A stretch of DNA of 36,070 nt from Pseudomonadota bacterium (GCA_028876585.1 JAGWRL010000171.1:1-36070); one strand, 5' to 3'; positions 18,748 through 27,044 are shown, counted from the stretch's first letter. The notes: generated by a model from the sequence alone, not told the origin. A program made the numbers and translations.

Positions 18748-18780
18748 AAAAAGGGCCCGGCGGAGGAGAGCCGCCGGGGC
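18748..18780 (-). terminator. Internal terminator/attenuator after the binding-protein gene
   Basis: On the minus strand an eight-base GC stem (CCCGGCGG, 18756-18763, pairing with CCGCCGGG, 18771-18778) with a seven-base loop is followed directly by GCCC and TTTTT. It stands between the substrate-binding protein gene and the first permease gene. It is expected to end most transcripts after the binding protein, giving an excess of that protein over the membrane parts, with readthrough supplying the rest. Confidence 0.8.
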
Positions 18781-18827
18781 ACGCTGTTTCTGCTCGGTGG
18801 AAGCAAAGCCCTGCATCAACGCTGGCG

Positions 18828-20120
18828 TCACGAGGCGACGAATTCGTTCCAACGCTTCACGAGATACTCGCCTTCATCCATCGTCGTATTCCAACAGCGG
18901 ATGCCGCCGACGCGAGTCTCGAAACTGCCGCCATCGCGAGCACGGCCCTGCTTTTCGAGGACGCTTCCGAACGGATCTTTGATCTCCGCGGCGGCGGGCT
19001 TGCCGCCGTACCAATAATCCCATTCCTCGGGCTTCAAGGAAGCTTTCGCCGTTTCCGGCACGGCCGAATAATAGCCTTGCCGCGCGACGAAGGCGCCGTA
19101 GGGGCCCGTGAGCATCCAGTTCAAATATTCGATCGCGGCATCCCGCTTGACGCCATCGAGATGGCTCATCAGCGCAAGACCGTTGCCCCAACCGCGGTAA
19201 CCTTCTTTCAGTCCCTGATAGACACAGTCAACGCCACGACTGCGTACGGCGGTGACGGCCGGCGACCACATCGACTGGATCACCACCTCGCCGGAAGCCA
19301 TAAAGTTCACGCTTTCGTCGAAGGAACTCCAGAACGCGCGGAAGTGACCTTCCTTTTTCAGCGCGGTGAGGATAGCGACGGTTTTGTCAATCTCCTCGCG
19401 CGTCATGTTGCCCTTGTTGCCGTATTTCAGATCTCCGCGCGCTTCGATCGCCATGGCGGCGTCCATGATGCCGATCTGCGGCACGTTTATCAGCGCGACC
19501 TTGCCTTTGAGCTTAGGGTTCAGCAACTCGGCCCAGCTGTCGACGGGTCGCCCGATCAAGTCGGGACGCAGGCCCAGGGTGTCGGCATTGAAGATGGTGG
19601 GCATCATCGTCGCCAGGCCAGTCGGACCCTTGGCGAAGTCCTTATCGCCTGCGGCGGTGACATACTGGACCTTGAAGGGCAGCGTCCCTTGGGTCGCCGC
19701 GGCGGAACCGTCGGCATTCTTGCCTTCGCGGAACAGGGGGATGATCTTGTTCCACAACGCAATCTTCGATGTGTCGATCGGTTGCAGCTTGTGGGCGCGC
19801 CAGATTCTCTGGAGCGCCCAGAATTCGAGATCCGCAATATCGATGGAGTCGGGCTGGCTCACCATGCGAGCCATGATGTCGGCCGTCCACGCATTCTGTA
19901 CCTGGACGTTGAAGCCGAGATCCTTCGAGGCCTGAGCCGCGATGTCGGCGAAAATCGAATAGGAGGGGCCGACGTGCATGAGCGTCACGTCTTTCAACTT
20001 TTGCGACCAAACTGTCGGCGCCCCTAACGTCGATCCTGCGCCAAGCGCGACCGCGCCTATCCCGAATTGTTTGAGCGCTGTACGGCGCGTTATATTCCTC
20101 GATGTCTTGCTGTCGGTCAT
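18828..20120 (-). CDS. Periplasmic solute-binding protein, PotD-like, Tat-exported
   Basis: A 430-residue extracellular solute-binding protein. The first 40 residues form a twin-arginine signal: NITRRTALKQFG followed by a hydrophobic stretch (IGAVALGAGSTLG) ending near TVWSQ. The mature part has the PotD/family 1 layout, with NAWTADIMARMV near the first lobe, WAELLNPKLKGKVAL at the hinge region and VIQSMWSP in the second lobe. It is transcribed first in the four-gene importer, behind GAGGGAGAG. Its place next to the N-methylhydantoin genes suggests creatinine, N-methylhydantoin or another small cationic or amide compound as ligand, but that is inference; polyamines remain possible. Confidence 0.88.
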   Translation of the reverse strand: MTDSKTSRNITRRTALKQFGIGAVALGAGSTLGAPTVWSQKLKDVTLMHVGPSYSIFADIAAQASKDLGFNVQVQNAWTADIMARMVSQPDSIDIADLEFWALQRIWRAHKLQPIDTSKIALWNKIIPLFREGKNADGSAAATQGTLPFKVQYVTAAGDKDFAKGPTGLATMMPTIFNADTLGLRPDLIGRPVDSWAELLNPKLKGKVALINVPQIGIMDAAMAIEARGDLKYGNKGNMTREEIDKTVAILTALKKEGHFRAFWSSFDESVNFMASGEVVIQSMWSPAVTAVRSRGVDCVYQGLKEGYRGWGNGLALMSHLDGVKRDAAIEYLNWMLTGPYGAFVARQGYYSAVPETAKASLKPEEWDYWYGGKPAAAEIKDPFGSVLEKQGRARDGGSFETRVGGIRCWNTTMDEGEYLVKRWNEFVAS

Positions 20121-20215
20121 TCGTCTCTCCCTCTTGCCGCGTGGTGTTGTTGCGCGCAGTTGTCACGAGGCTAGGCGAGCTCGGCATAAAGGGCGACCGA
20201 CAGTTCGGCCTATAT

Positions 20216-20240
20216 TGATGCGTGAACGTCCATAATGCGT
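20216..20240. promoter_or_regulatory. Candidate direct-repeat operator upstream of the binding-protein gene
   Basis: Two near-identical octamers, TGATGCGT (20216-20223) and TAATGCGT (20233-20240), lie in tandem about 95 bases upstream of the pot-like operon start, on opposite sides of a 9-base spacer. This could be a regulator site. The evidence is only the repeat itself. Confidence 0.3.
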
Positions 20241-20321
20241 CATTAGCCTGTCTCATTCACGAAGGGCCGGATTTTGGGCTGGCGGGCGTAGTATATAGCG
20301 TTGATATAGCGTAGGATTTGG

Positions 20322-20933
20322 TTGTTTATACCGATCCGCCGCGCGCTCAACGACAGCCCGCCCGCCACGACCGACGATAGCCTCCCGCCGTTCTCGCTTC
20401 CAGCCGTCGGGCCTAAGAAAGTCACGGCGGCTTTCGACGGCGGGCGGCTCAGTTCGGACGGCGGGGTCATGCTGCTTTCGATGGCGGAGAGGCGGCTCGG
20501 GGTGGCGGAGCGGCTGGCGCGCTATTTCCCTGACGAGCGCGATCCGTCGAAAATCCGGCACACCCGGGCTGACATGATCCGCGCGCGCATTCACGTCATC
20601 GCCTGCGGCGATGAAGACGCCGACGATCTTGACGTTCTGCGCAACGGCCCCGCGTTCAAGCTCGCGTGCGGGCGGCTGCCGAAAACCGGCGCCGATCTTT
20701 GCTCGCAGCCGACGCTATCGCGGATGGAGAATGCGCCGAGCCTGAAAGACGCGATCCGCCTGACCTATGCGCTGGTCGATCAATGGATGGCGTCCTACGC
20801 GACGCCTCCGGCTTGCGTCACGCTCGACATCGACGACACCTGCGACATCGCCCACGGCCATCAGTTGAGAGCTGCGCGACCAAACGGCGGCGCGCGAAAA
20901 ATCCGGGGTTTGGCGGTCGCGGCGGGCGGGTGA
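20322..20933 (+). pseudogene. IS1380-family transposase, N-terminal fragment
   Basis: An open frame of 203 codons from a TTG whose first two thirds are clearly IS1380 transposase: KVTAAFDGGRLSSDGGVMLL, then GDEDADDLDVLRNGPAFKL and VTLDIDDTCDIAHGHQ with the catalytic-type acidic motif. After HGHQ (about 20865) similarity stops abruptly and the frame ends in unrelated residues. More than half of the usual transposase is missing, so the element cannot move by itself. The break point coincides with the start of IS21-type sequence. Confidence 0.85.
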
Positions 20934-20969
20934 AGGGTCGGATATTCCCTCGGGGGAGGATCGATCTTT

Positions 20970-21157
20970 TTGCCCGGTTCTCACGTCACCGATCGCCAAC
21001 ACAGGCTCTTCATGAGATTTCGAAAGTCGAAGCCGGCGGCCGTCGCCGGCGCCAAGGCCGGTTTCAGCCCCGCCACCGCCTATCGGCTCGATAAGTATCC
21101 TCCGCTCCCTTCTCAAAAGCAGACGCCGCGCGGTCGCCGCTGGGCCGATCCTCTCGC
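20970..21157 (+). pseudogene. istA: IS21-family transposase IstA, N-terminal fragment
   Basis: From a TTG at 20970 with GGGGGAGGA just upstream, the frame reads PGSHVTDRQHRLFMRFRKSK, then AAKAGFSPATAYRL-like helix-turn-helix residues and LPSQKQTPRGRRWADPLAGVW, the standard beginning of IstA of IS21 elements. It breaks after DPLAGVW, where IS3-type sequence in the opposite direction begins. Only about 60 codons of a roughly 500-codon gene remain; the IstB helper is absent. Confidence 0.8.
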
Positions 21158-21251
21158 CGGCGTGTGGTTCCGGCGCGGTCGTCTCGTCATGATCTCTCCT
21201 GAAGCGCGGCGATATTCGCCGCTGTCAGGCGGAAAATCCACTTATCGCTCA
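21157..21251 (-). pseudogene. IS3-family orfA start and element end, fragment
   Basis: On the minus strand a leader beginning TGAGCG (21251), the TGA start usual for IS3 ends, runs to AGGAGAG and an ATG at 21190 that reads MTRRPRRNHTPA. This is the conserved beginning of IS3 OrfA transposase subunits. Similarity ends after 12 codons at the junction with the IS21 fragment. The remainder of the element is missing. Confidence 0.55.
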
Positions 21252-21345
21252 GTCCAGTTTTGCTGAGCCAGCTCTCGACGACGACGTTGCGATTTCCCGA
21301 CTGGTTCTCGCCCAACCGGCGGTCGATGACGCCAAGGGCGGTTCG

Positions 21346-21942
21346 TCAATACACGGCGGGCGTGACGACCCAAATGAGGTCGACAGGCTGGTCGCCGACG
21401 CACCAGAAGCGCACGAGTTTGGTGGCGGCGAAGGCGAAACTGTCGCCGGGCGCGAGCGTGTAGGGCCGCCCCTCGACCTCCAGCCCGAGCGTCCCCGATT
21501 GCACGACGCCGCATTTCCAGCCGCTTTCCGCGTTGTAGGGCAGGTCGCCCGAGCGACCGCCCGGCTGGACCACGATGCGGATCATCTGGATGCCGGGCAC
21601 GCAATCGGGCGACAGCAACTCCTTGGTCATGCCTTTGGGCCCGAGCGTCATGATCCGCCGAGCGTCCGCCCGCACCACGACGTCATCGTGCTCGCCTTCG
21701 GGCACGTCGAACAACCAGCCCACCGGCATTTCCAGCGCGGCGCAAATCTGGCGCAGCGACTTCAGCGATGGCGTGGTCACGCCGCGTTCGATCTGCGACA
21801 GCAGGCCAATCGAGATGTCGGCCCGCTCCGCCACGTGCTGCAACGAAAACCCCTTGATCGCGCGTCGCAAACGCAGCTTGCGGCCGATGCTGCGCTCGGC
21901 GCCGTCGGCCGGAAGGACCGTGCTCTCATCTTGACGCGCCAT
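21346..21942 (-). CDS. XRE-family regulator with C-terminal cupin domain
   Basis: A 198-residue repressor-like protein. Residues about 18-75 form the helix-turn-helix (GRKLRLRRAIKGFSLQHVAE, then ISIGLLSQIERGVTTPSLKSL), and residues about 115-195 form a cupin barrel (VVQPGGRSGDLPYNAESGWK and LAPGDSFAFAATKLVRFWC) that should bind a small effector. This PuuR-like architecture often controls amine or amino-acid catabolic operons. It is divergent from the hyuA2 operon, with 139 bases between them. It is therefore the probable regulator of the eleven-gene block to its right. The stop at 21346 is followed by the IS graveyard, so the gene itself seems to have escaped damage. Confidence 0.9.
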   Translation of the reverse strand: MARQDESTVLPADGAERSIGRKLRLRRAIKGFSLQHVAERADISIGLLSQIERGVTTPSLKSLRQICAALEMPVGWLFDVPEGEHDDVVVRADARRIMTLGPKGMTKELLSPDCVPGIQMIRIVVQPGGRSGDLPYNAESGWKCGVVQSGTLGLEVEGRPYTLAPGDSFAFAATKLVRFWCVGDQPVDLIWVVTPAVY

Positions 21943-21989
21943 TCCGCCGCCCCCAGCCTCAACAAGGAGAAACTGCTACATTTTTAGCT

Positions 21990-22009
21990 GCGCTGCAATC
22001 TTGCGGCGC
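21990..22009. promoter_or_regulatory. Candidate operator palindrome for the XRE-cupin regulator
   Basis: A near-perfect palindrome, GCGCTGCAA / TTGCGGCGC around a TC centre with one mismatch, in the divergent gap between the regulator and hyuA2. It is followed by seven T on the plus strand, so a terminator reading is possible. However, no plus-strand gene lies upstream to be terminated, and the two-base centre favours a protein-binding dyad. Confidence 0.5.
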
Positions 22010-22023
22010 TTTTTTTACCCCTA

Positions 22024-22051
22024 TTGCAAATTCGCGCGTGAATGCTAGTCT
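22024..22051 (+). promoter_or_regulatory. Candidate promoter of the hyuA2 operon
   Basis: A TTGCAA box (22024-22029), a 16-base spacer and TAGTCT (22046-22051) preceded by TG-C as an extended -10 lie 30 bases ahead of the hyuA2 start. The palindrome at 21990-22009 lies just upstream. The ribosome site AAGGAC is about six bases before the ATG. The match to consensus is partial. Confidence 0.4.
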
Positions 22052-22081
22052 CTTTGGTGATTACACCGGGAAAGGACGGCC

Positions 22082-24094
22082 ATGCGCGTCGGGATCGAGG
22101 TGGGAGGCACATTCACGGATCTCGTCGCGGTCGATGGCGGTCGGATCGAAGTCGTCAAGGTTCCGAGCACGCCGGCCAATCCCGAGATCGGCGCCTTCAA
22201 CTCGCTTCAGGCCGCCGACATCGCCGCCGCCGACGTCCGCGACCTCGTCCATGGCTCAACCGTCGCCACCAACGCGATCCTCGAGCGCAAGGGGGCCCGC
22301 GTCGCCTTCGTAACGACGCGCGGCTTTCGCGACATCCTGTTCTTCCAGCGCCACGACCGCCGCAACATCTACGATCTGCGCTACCAGAAGCCGGCGCTGC
22401 CGCTGCGGCGAAAGGACTGCTTCGAGGTCACGGAGCGCACCGACGCGCAGGGCGTTGTCGTCATTGAACTCGACGAGCAGGAGATCACGCGCGGGCTGAT
22501 CCCGCAACTGGCGGAGGGCGGCTACGCCGCCGTTGCGATCTGCTTGCTCTGCGCCTACGCCGCGCCCGCGCACGAAGCGCGCGTGAAGGCGCTCATCCAG
22601 CAGGAATTGCCGGGCCTGCGCATCGCGTGCTCGCACGAGGTCGGCAGCGAGTTCCGCGAATTCGAGCGCGCCAGCACGACCGTTCTGTCCGCCTATGTGC
22701 AACCCGTGATCGACGGCTATCTCGAGCGGTTCGAGGCGACGCTCGCCAAGGCGGGCTTCACGGGCGCCTTCAGCGTGATGCAGTCGAACGGCGGCCGCCT
22801 GCCGGCGATCGCGATGCGGCGCAACTCCGTCGCGGCGTTGTTCAGCGGGCCGGCGGCGGGCGTCGTCGGCGCCATCGGGCAGGCCGCGCGCTCGGGGCGC
22901 AAAAATCTCATCACCTTCGACATGGGCGGCACTTCGACCGACGTCTGTCTGGTGGTCGACGGCGCTCCCTCCATCTCGCCGGAAACCGAAGTGGACGGGC
23001 TGCCGATCCGCACGCCGGTCCTCGACATCGTCACCGTCGGAGCCGGCGGCGGCTCGCTGGTCTGGATCGACGACGGCGGCATGCTGCGCGTCGGCCCGCG
23101 CAGCGCCGGCGCGACGCCGGGTCCGGCCTGCTACGGGCGCGGGGGAACGTTGCCGACGGTCACCGACGCCCATGTCGTGCGCGGCACTATCCGCGCCGAC
23201 GCGTTTCTCGGCGGCGCCATGACGCTCGACGTCGACAAGGCGCACGCGGCCTTCGAAGGGGTGGCCAGGCAACTGGGGCTTTCGGTCCGCGACGCCGCCG
23301 CCGCGGCGATCCGGCTCGCGGTCGCCAACATCGTGCGCGCGGTTCAGATCGTCTCGACCGAGCGCGGCCGGGATCCCCGCGATTACGCGCTGCTGCCCTT
23401 CGGCGGCGCGGGGCCCCTGGTCGCCGCCGAGATCGCCGAGGAACTCGGCTGTCGCGAAATCCTCGTGCCGCCGAACCCCGGCGTCATCTCCGCCTTCGGG
23501 CTGCTGGCGGCCGATTACGTCAAGGTCGCCGGCGTGACGCGTCGGACGCCGCTCGCGGACGAGGCGCCCCCCATGCTGCGCAAGGAGTTCGCAACCTTCC
23601 GCGAGCGCGCAGAGCGTGAGTTCCGCGACATGGGCCTCGACGGCGCCCTGATCTACGAACTGACGGCCGAGATGCGCTTCGTCGGGCAAGCGTTCGAGAT
23701 CCCCGTCGAGATCGATCCGGCGCGGCTGCCGGAGCTGAAGGCGGCCGATCTCGCGCATGAGTTCGCCGCCGCGCACCGCCGCATCTACTTCCACGGCGGC
23801 GAACCCGGCCGCAGGGTGGAGATCGTGGGATTGCGCTTCGGCGTGCGCCGTCGGCTCGACGCGCTGCCCGATTTCCGCGAGCGGCCGACGCGGCTGCGCG
23901 CGCGCGGCGAGGTTGAAGTGTGGACGCCCTCGGGCGCGCTCGGCGCGAAACTGGTGAGCGCCGACACGCTCGCCGTCGACGAGCCGATCTGCGGCCCCGC
24001 GATGATCGAGGGCTATTCCTCGACGATCTGGGCGCCCGCCGGCTGGCGCGCGGAGCGCGATCGCGCCGGCAACGTCATTATGGGGAGGGCTTGA
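22082..24094 (+). CDS. HyuA-like hydantoinase/oxoprolinase subunit, second copy
   Basis: A 670-residue protein of the hydantoinase A/oxoprolinase family with the ATP-fold motifs intact: VGIEVGGTFTDLV at the N-terminus, HGSTVATN at 57-64, QSNGGRLPA near 234, SGPAAGVVGAIGQA near 255, DMGGTSTDVC at 280-289 and GPACYGRGG further on. It is the first gene of the eleven-gene operon and overlaps nothing. Similarity to the other HyuA (11953-14025) is only at motif level, and codon use is more GC-rich, so it is not a recent duplicate. With HyuB2 it should hydrolyse, or less probably carboxylate, an ATP-activated amide or carbonyl compound. The substrate is unknown; N-methylhydantoin is not supported by its neighbours. 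Confidence 0.85.
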   Translation: MRVGIEVGGTFTDLVAVDGGRIEVVKVPSTPANPEIGAFNSLQAADIAAADVRDLVHGSTVATNAILERKGARVAFVTTRGFRDILFFQRHDRRNIYDLRYQKPALPLRRKDCFEVTERTDAQGVVVIELDEQEITRGLIPQLAEGGYAAVAICLLCAYAAPAHEARVKALIQQELPGLRIACSHEVGSEFREFERASTTVLSAYVQPVIDGYLERFEATLAKAGFTGAFSVMQSNGGRLPAIAMRRNSVAALFSGPAAGVVGAIGQAARSGRKNLITFDMGGTSTDVCLVVDGAPSISPETEVDGLPIRTPVLDIVTVGAGGGSLVWIDDGGMLRVGPRSAGATPGPACYGRGGTLPTVTDAHVVRGTIRADAFLGGAMTLDVDKAHAAFEGVARQLGLSVRDAAAAAIRLAVANIVRAVQIVSTERGRDPRDYALLPFGGAGPLVAAEIAEELGCREILVPPNPGVISAFGLLAADYVKVAGVTRRTPLADEAPPMLRKEFATFRERAEREFRDMGLDGALIYELTAEMRFVGQAFEIPVEIDPARLPELKAADLAHEFAAAHRRIYFHGGEPGRRVEIVGLRFGVRRRLDALPDFRERPTRLRARGEVEVWTPSGALGAKLVSADTLAVDEPICGPAMIEGYSSTIWAPAGWRAERDRAGNVIMGRA

Positions 24095-24096
24095 GC

Positions 24097-25749
24097 GTGG
24101 CGCTGGACCCCGTCGACTACGCCATCATCAGCCAGGCCCTGATCGCGGCGGCGCGCGAGATGGGCGCCAAGCTGATCCGCTCCGCTTACTCGACCGTGCT
24201 GCGCGAGGCGCGCGACGGCTCGGCGGCGCTGCTCGACGCGCACGGCCAAACCGTCGCGCAGGCCGAACTGATCCCGATGCAGCTCGGCACGATCGGCCAC
24301 ATCTTCCAACCCTGCGCGCGGCTCTATCCCATCGACACGCTGGCGCCGGGCGATTTCTTCGTGATCAACGATCCCTATTCCGGCGGCCAGCATCTGCAGG
24401 ACGTCTTCTTCTTCCATCCCATCTTCTTTGAAGAAAAAGTCATTGGCTTCTCGGCCTCCGTCGCGCACCATCTCGACATGTCCGGCGGCGATCCCGGCCT
24501 CAACGTCGCCGCGCCCGACGTCTATGCCGAGGGCCTCATCATTCCGCCGCTCAAGCTCAACATGGAGCGCGACTGGCGCGGCGGCGCGTTCGAGCGGCTC
24601 CTGCGCGCCAACGTGCGCGTGCCGCATCAGACGATGGGCGATTTCGACGCCCAGATCGCAGCCAACGCGATCGGCGCGCAACGCCTGATCGAACTCGCCG
24701 AAAGGTATGGCGCGGAGAAGATCGCGCAGGTGATGGCGGCGCTGCTCGACTATTCGGAGACCCGCATGCGCGCGGCGCTGCGCGAGATCCCCGACGGCGT
24801 CTACACCGGAGAGGACGCGGTCGACGACGACGGCCTCTCCGACGCGCCGCTGCCGATCAAGGCGACGGTCACGATCAAAGGCGACACGGCGACCGTCGAT
24901 TTCACGGGATCGGCGCCGCAGGTGCGCCGCAACCTCAACGCCCCCTTCGCGTCGACGATCTCGGCGGCGGTCTCCTGTCTCAAGGCGGCGCTGACCAGCG
25001 CCGATATCCCTTTCAACGCCGGCGCCTTCCGCCCCATCGAGGTGACAGCGCCGCTGGGTTCGGTGCTCAACCCGCGTCATCCCGCGCCGGTGCGCGCGCG
25101 CATGGAGGTCTGCTCGCGCGCCTGGAACGCGATCATGAAATCGCTTTCGGCGGCGGTTCCTCATAAGGTCATCGCCTGCGGCTTCGATACGACCACGTCT
25201 TTCGTGCTTTCGCATCTTGGCGAAGGCGGTTGGTCGGTCTATCTCGAAATCTTTGGCGGGGGATTTGGCGCGGCCGACGACACCGACGGCTGCGACGGCG
25301 TCGACAACCCGCTCTCCAATTGCTCGAATACGCCGGTCGAGGCGCTCGATCAGGACTTCCCGTTCTTTCGCGTCGTCGAATATGCGCTGCGGACCGACAG
25401 CTGCGGCCGGGGCCGCCGGCGCGGCGGCCTCGGCTTCACGCGCAGCTTCGAGGTGCTGCGCGACGGCGTGCGCGTGGCGCTCTACAGCGATCGCTTCCGC
25501 CGTCCCGCCGAGGGGCTGTTTGGCGGCCAGGCGGGCGCGACGGGCTTTTGCCGAATCCGGCGCGGCGACGAGGTGATCGAACTCAAATCAAAGGACGCGG
25601 TCGACCTCAGGCGCGGCGACGTCGTCACGCTCGGCCTTGGCGGCGGCGGCGGTTACGGCGAGCCGCGCCAGCGCGAGCCCGAGAGGATCGCCGCCGACCT
25701 GGAGGACGGCATCATTTCCGCCGACGTCGCGCGCGCCTGGACCGCCTGA
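24097..25749 (+). CDS. HyuB-like hydantoinase/oxoprolinase subunit, second copy
   Basis: A 550-residue hydantoinase B family protein. The metal-site pattern is the common form NDPYSGGQHLQD (H99, D102), followed by SVAHHLDMSG (H124/H125, D127). The region after it, MRAALREIPDGVYTGED, is also conserved. I chose GTG at 24097, three bases after the hyuA2 stop and behind GGGGAGGG, because the longer frame only adds arginine-rich residues that are a shadow of hyuA2. It forms the second half of the HyuA2-HyuB2 enzyme. No third subunit of acetone or acetophenone carboxylase type is seen nearby, which favours amidohydrolase over carboxylase activity. The amide substrate is unknown. Confidence 0.85.
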   Translation: MALDPVDYAIISQALIAAAREMGAKLIRSAYSTVLREARDGSAALLDAHGQTVAQAELIPMQLGTIGHIFQPCARLYPIDTLAPGDFFVINDPYSGGQHLQDVFFFHPIFFEEKVIGFSASVAHHLDMSGGDPGLNVAAPDVYAEGLIIPPLKLNMERDWRGGAFERLLRANVRVPHQTMGDFDAQIAANAIGAQRLIELAERYGAEKIAQVMAALLDYSETRMRAALREIPDGVYTGEDAVDDDGLSDAPLPIKATVTIKGDTATVDFTGSAPQVRRNLNAPFASTISAAVSCLKAALTSADIPFNAGAFRPIEVTAPLGSVLNPRHPAPVRARMEVCSRAWNAIMKSLSAAVPHKVIACGFDTTTSFVLSHLGEGGWSVYLEIFGGGFGAADDTDGCDGVDNPLSNCSNTPVEALDQDFPFFRVVEYALRTDSCGRGRRRGGLGFTRSFEVLRDGVRVALYSDRFRRPAEGLFGGQAGATGFCRIRRGDEVIELKSKDAVDLRRGDVVTLGLGGGGGYGEPRQREPERIAADLEDGIISADVARAWTA

Positions 25750-25757
25750 ATGTGACG

Positions 25758-27044
25758 ATGCGCTCCTCCGCCGACAGCGTCGCTCTCTGGAGCGCCACCG
25801 CCCGCGAAACGGCGCCGCCGAGCGATCCGTTCGAGCCCGGCCGGCGCGTCGACCTCGCCGTGATCGGCGGCGGCTTCACCGGCGCGAGCGCGGCGCTCGC
25901 GGCGGCGGAAAAGGGCGCGAGCGTCGCCCTGCTGGAAGCCAGGAGCGTCGGCTGGGGCGCGTCTGGGCGCAACGGCGGCCAGGTCATTCCAGGTCTCAAG
26001 CTCGATCCCTCCGAAATGCGCGCCGCCTATGGCGAAGCGGCCGGCGCGCGACTGGCTGAGCAAGCCGGCGGCGCCGCGGACAGCGTGTTCTCGCTGATCG
26101 AAAAGCACGGGATCGACTGCGACCCCCAGCGCGCCGGCTGGATTCAGGCCGCGCCGGCCGCGGCCGCGCTGGCGCGCGTCCAGGCGCGGGCGCGCGAATG
26201 GGCGGCTCTCGGCGCGCCCGTCGAGTTGCTGGATGCGGCGGCGCTCGCGAATAGGACGGGGGCCTCGGGCTATGTCGGCGGCTGGCTTGACCGGCGCGCG
26301 GGGGTCGTGCAGCCGCGCGCCTATGTGCGCGGCCTCGTCCGCGCCGCCCGGGCCGCCCGCGCCCGGCTTCACCAGGAGACGCGGGCGACGGCGCTCGCCC
26401 GCGACGGCGAGGACTGGCGCATCCAAACGCCGCGCGGCGTCATGCTGGCCCGCCACGTCATCGTCGGGCAGGATGGCTACGCCGACGGCCTCGTCCCTGG
26501 CCTCGCGGAGACGCTGATCTGCGTGCAGAGCGCGCTGATCGCGACCGCCCCGCTGCCGGAGACGCTGCGCGCGCGCCTCATGCCCGGCGGGCTCTGCATG
26601 TCGGAGACGCGGCGGCTCGCGTTCTATTTCCGCCAATCGCCGGACGGGCGGCTGGTGTTCGGCGGCCGCGGCGCGGTCGGCGACGCGGAAAGCGCGACGT
26701 TCTTCGTCGCGCTGGAAGCCGCGATGCGCCGCACCTTTCCCGACATTGGCGCATTGCCGGTCGAGCATCGCTGGTCCGGTCAGGTCGCCCTGACGCTCGA
26801 CGGCCTGCCGCATATCCACGAGCCTCAGCCGCGGCTGCTGATCGGCCTTGGTTACAACGGGCGCGGGGTCGCGATGGCGACGCTGATGGGGCGCTGGCTC
26901 GTCGACAAGGCGCTCGACGGCGTCGCGCCGCCATTGCCGGTCACGCCGATCCGGCCCATGCCGCTTCACCGCTTCCGCAAGCCCGCCGTCCACGCCGGAA
27001 TCGCCTGGGCGTGGCTGCGCGACCGCCTGGGTTTTGCCGCATGA
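25758..27044 (+). CDS. FAD-dependent amine oxidase-like oxidoreductase (DAO family)
   Basis: A 428-residue flavoprotein of the D-amino-acid oxidase superfamily, closest in style to PuuB/OrdL (gamma-glutamylputrescine oxidase). The FAD-binding motif DLAVIGGGFTGASAALAA has its glycines at 37-39 and 42, with E60 for the ribose, followed by SVGWGASGRNGGQVIPG, the usual flavin-binding loop of this group. The C-terminal GLGYNGRGVAMATLMGR closes the FAD site. It would oxidise a secondary amine or amino acid in the cytoplasm and release H2O2. ATG 25758 is used here; GTG 25752 is an equally possible start two bases after the hyuB2 stop. It overlaps the next gene by four bases. The substrate is unknown and probably appears after amide cleavage. 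Confidence 0.83.
   Translation: MRSSADSVALWSATARETAPPSDPFEPGRRVDLAVIGGGFTGASAALAAAEKGASVALLEARSVGWGASGRNGGQVIPGLKLDPSEMRAAYGEAAGARLAEQAGGAADSVFSLIEKHGIDCDPQRAGWIQAAPAAAALARVQARAREWAALGAPVELLDAAALANRTGASGYVGGWLDRRAGVVQPRAYVRGLVRAARAARARLHQETRATALARDGEDWRIQTPRGVMLARHVIVGQDGYADGLVPGLAETLICVQSALIATAPLPETLRARLMPGGLCMSETRRLAFYFRQSPDGRLVFGGRGAVGDAESATFFVALEAAMRRTFPDIGALPVEHRWSGQVALTLDGLPHIHEPQPRLLIGLGYNGRGVAMATLMGRWLVDKALDGVAPPLPVTPIRPMPLHRFRKPAVHAGIAWAWLRDRLGFAA

Larger units (their letters stand above)
20247..21257. mobile_element. Graveyard of three insertion-sequence fragments
   Basis: About 1 kb made of broken pieces of IS1380, IS21 and IS3-type elements, listed separately. The left boundary is a likely IS1380 end, CCTGTCTCATTCACGAAGG (from 20247). 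No intact transposase and no complete pair of inverted repeats were found. The region separates the creatinine/pot block from the XRE-hyu-liv block. Confidence 0.75.

Noticed and set aside
20666..21094. A 142-codon plus-strand frame in the IS region
   Set aside because: It is an alternative frame running through the IS1380 and IS21 fragments; the fragments explain the sequence better.
21258..21345. Possible further transposase or gene tail between the IS3 fragment and the XRE-cupin stop
   Set aside because: A short minus-strand frame exists but I recognised no motif and no boundary in it.
22256..23794. A 512-codon minus-strand open frame opposite hyuA2
   Set aside because: Low-complexity R/D/G-rich translation without motifs; antisense shadow of a well supported gene.
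22082..25749. Acetone/acetophenone carboxylase identity for HyuA2B2
   Set aside because: No small third subunit or carboxylase accessory gene lies nearby, and the neighbours are amide hydrolases.
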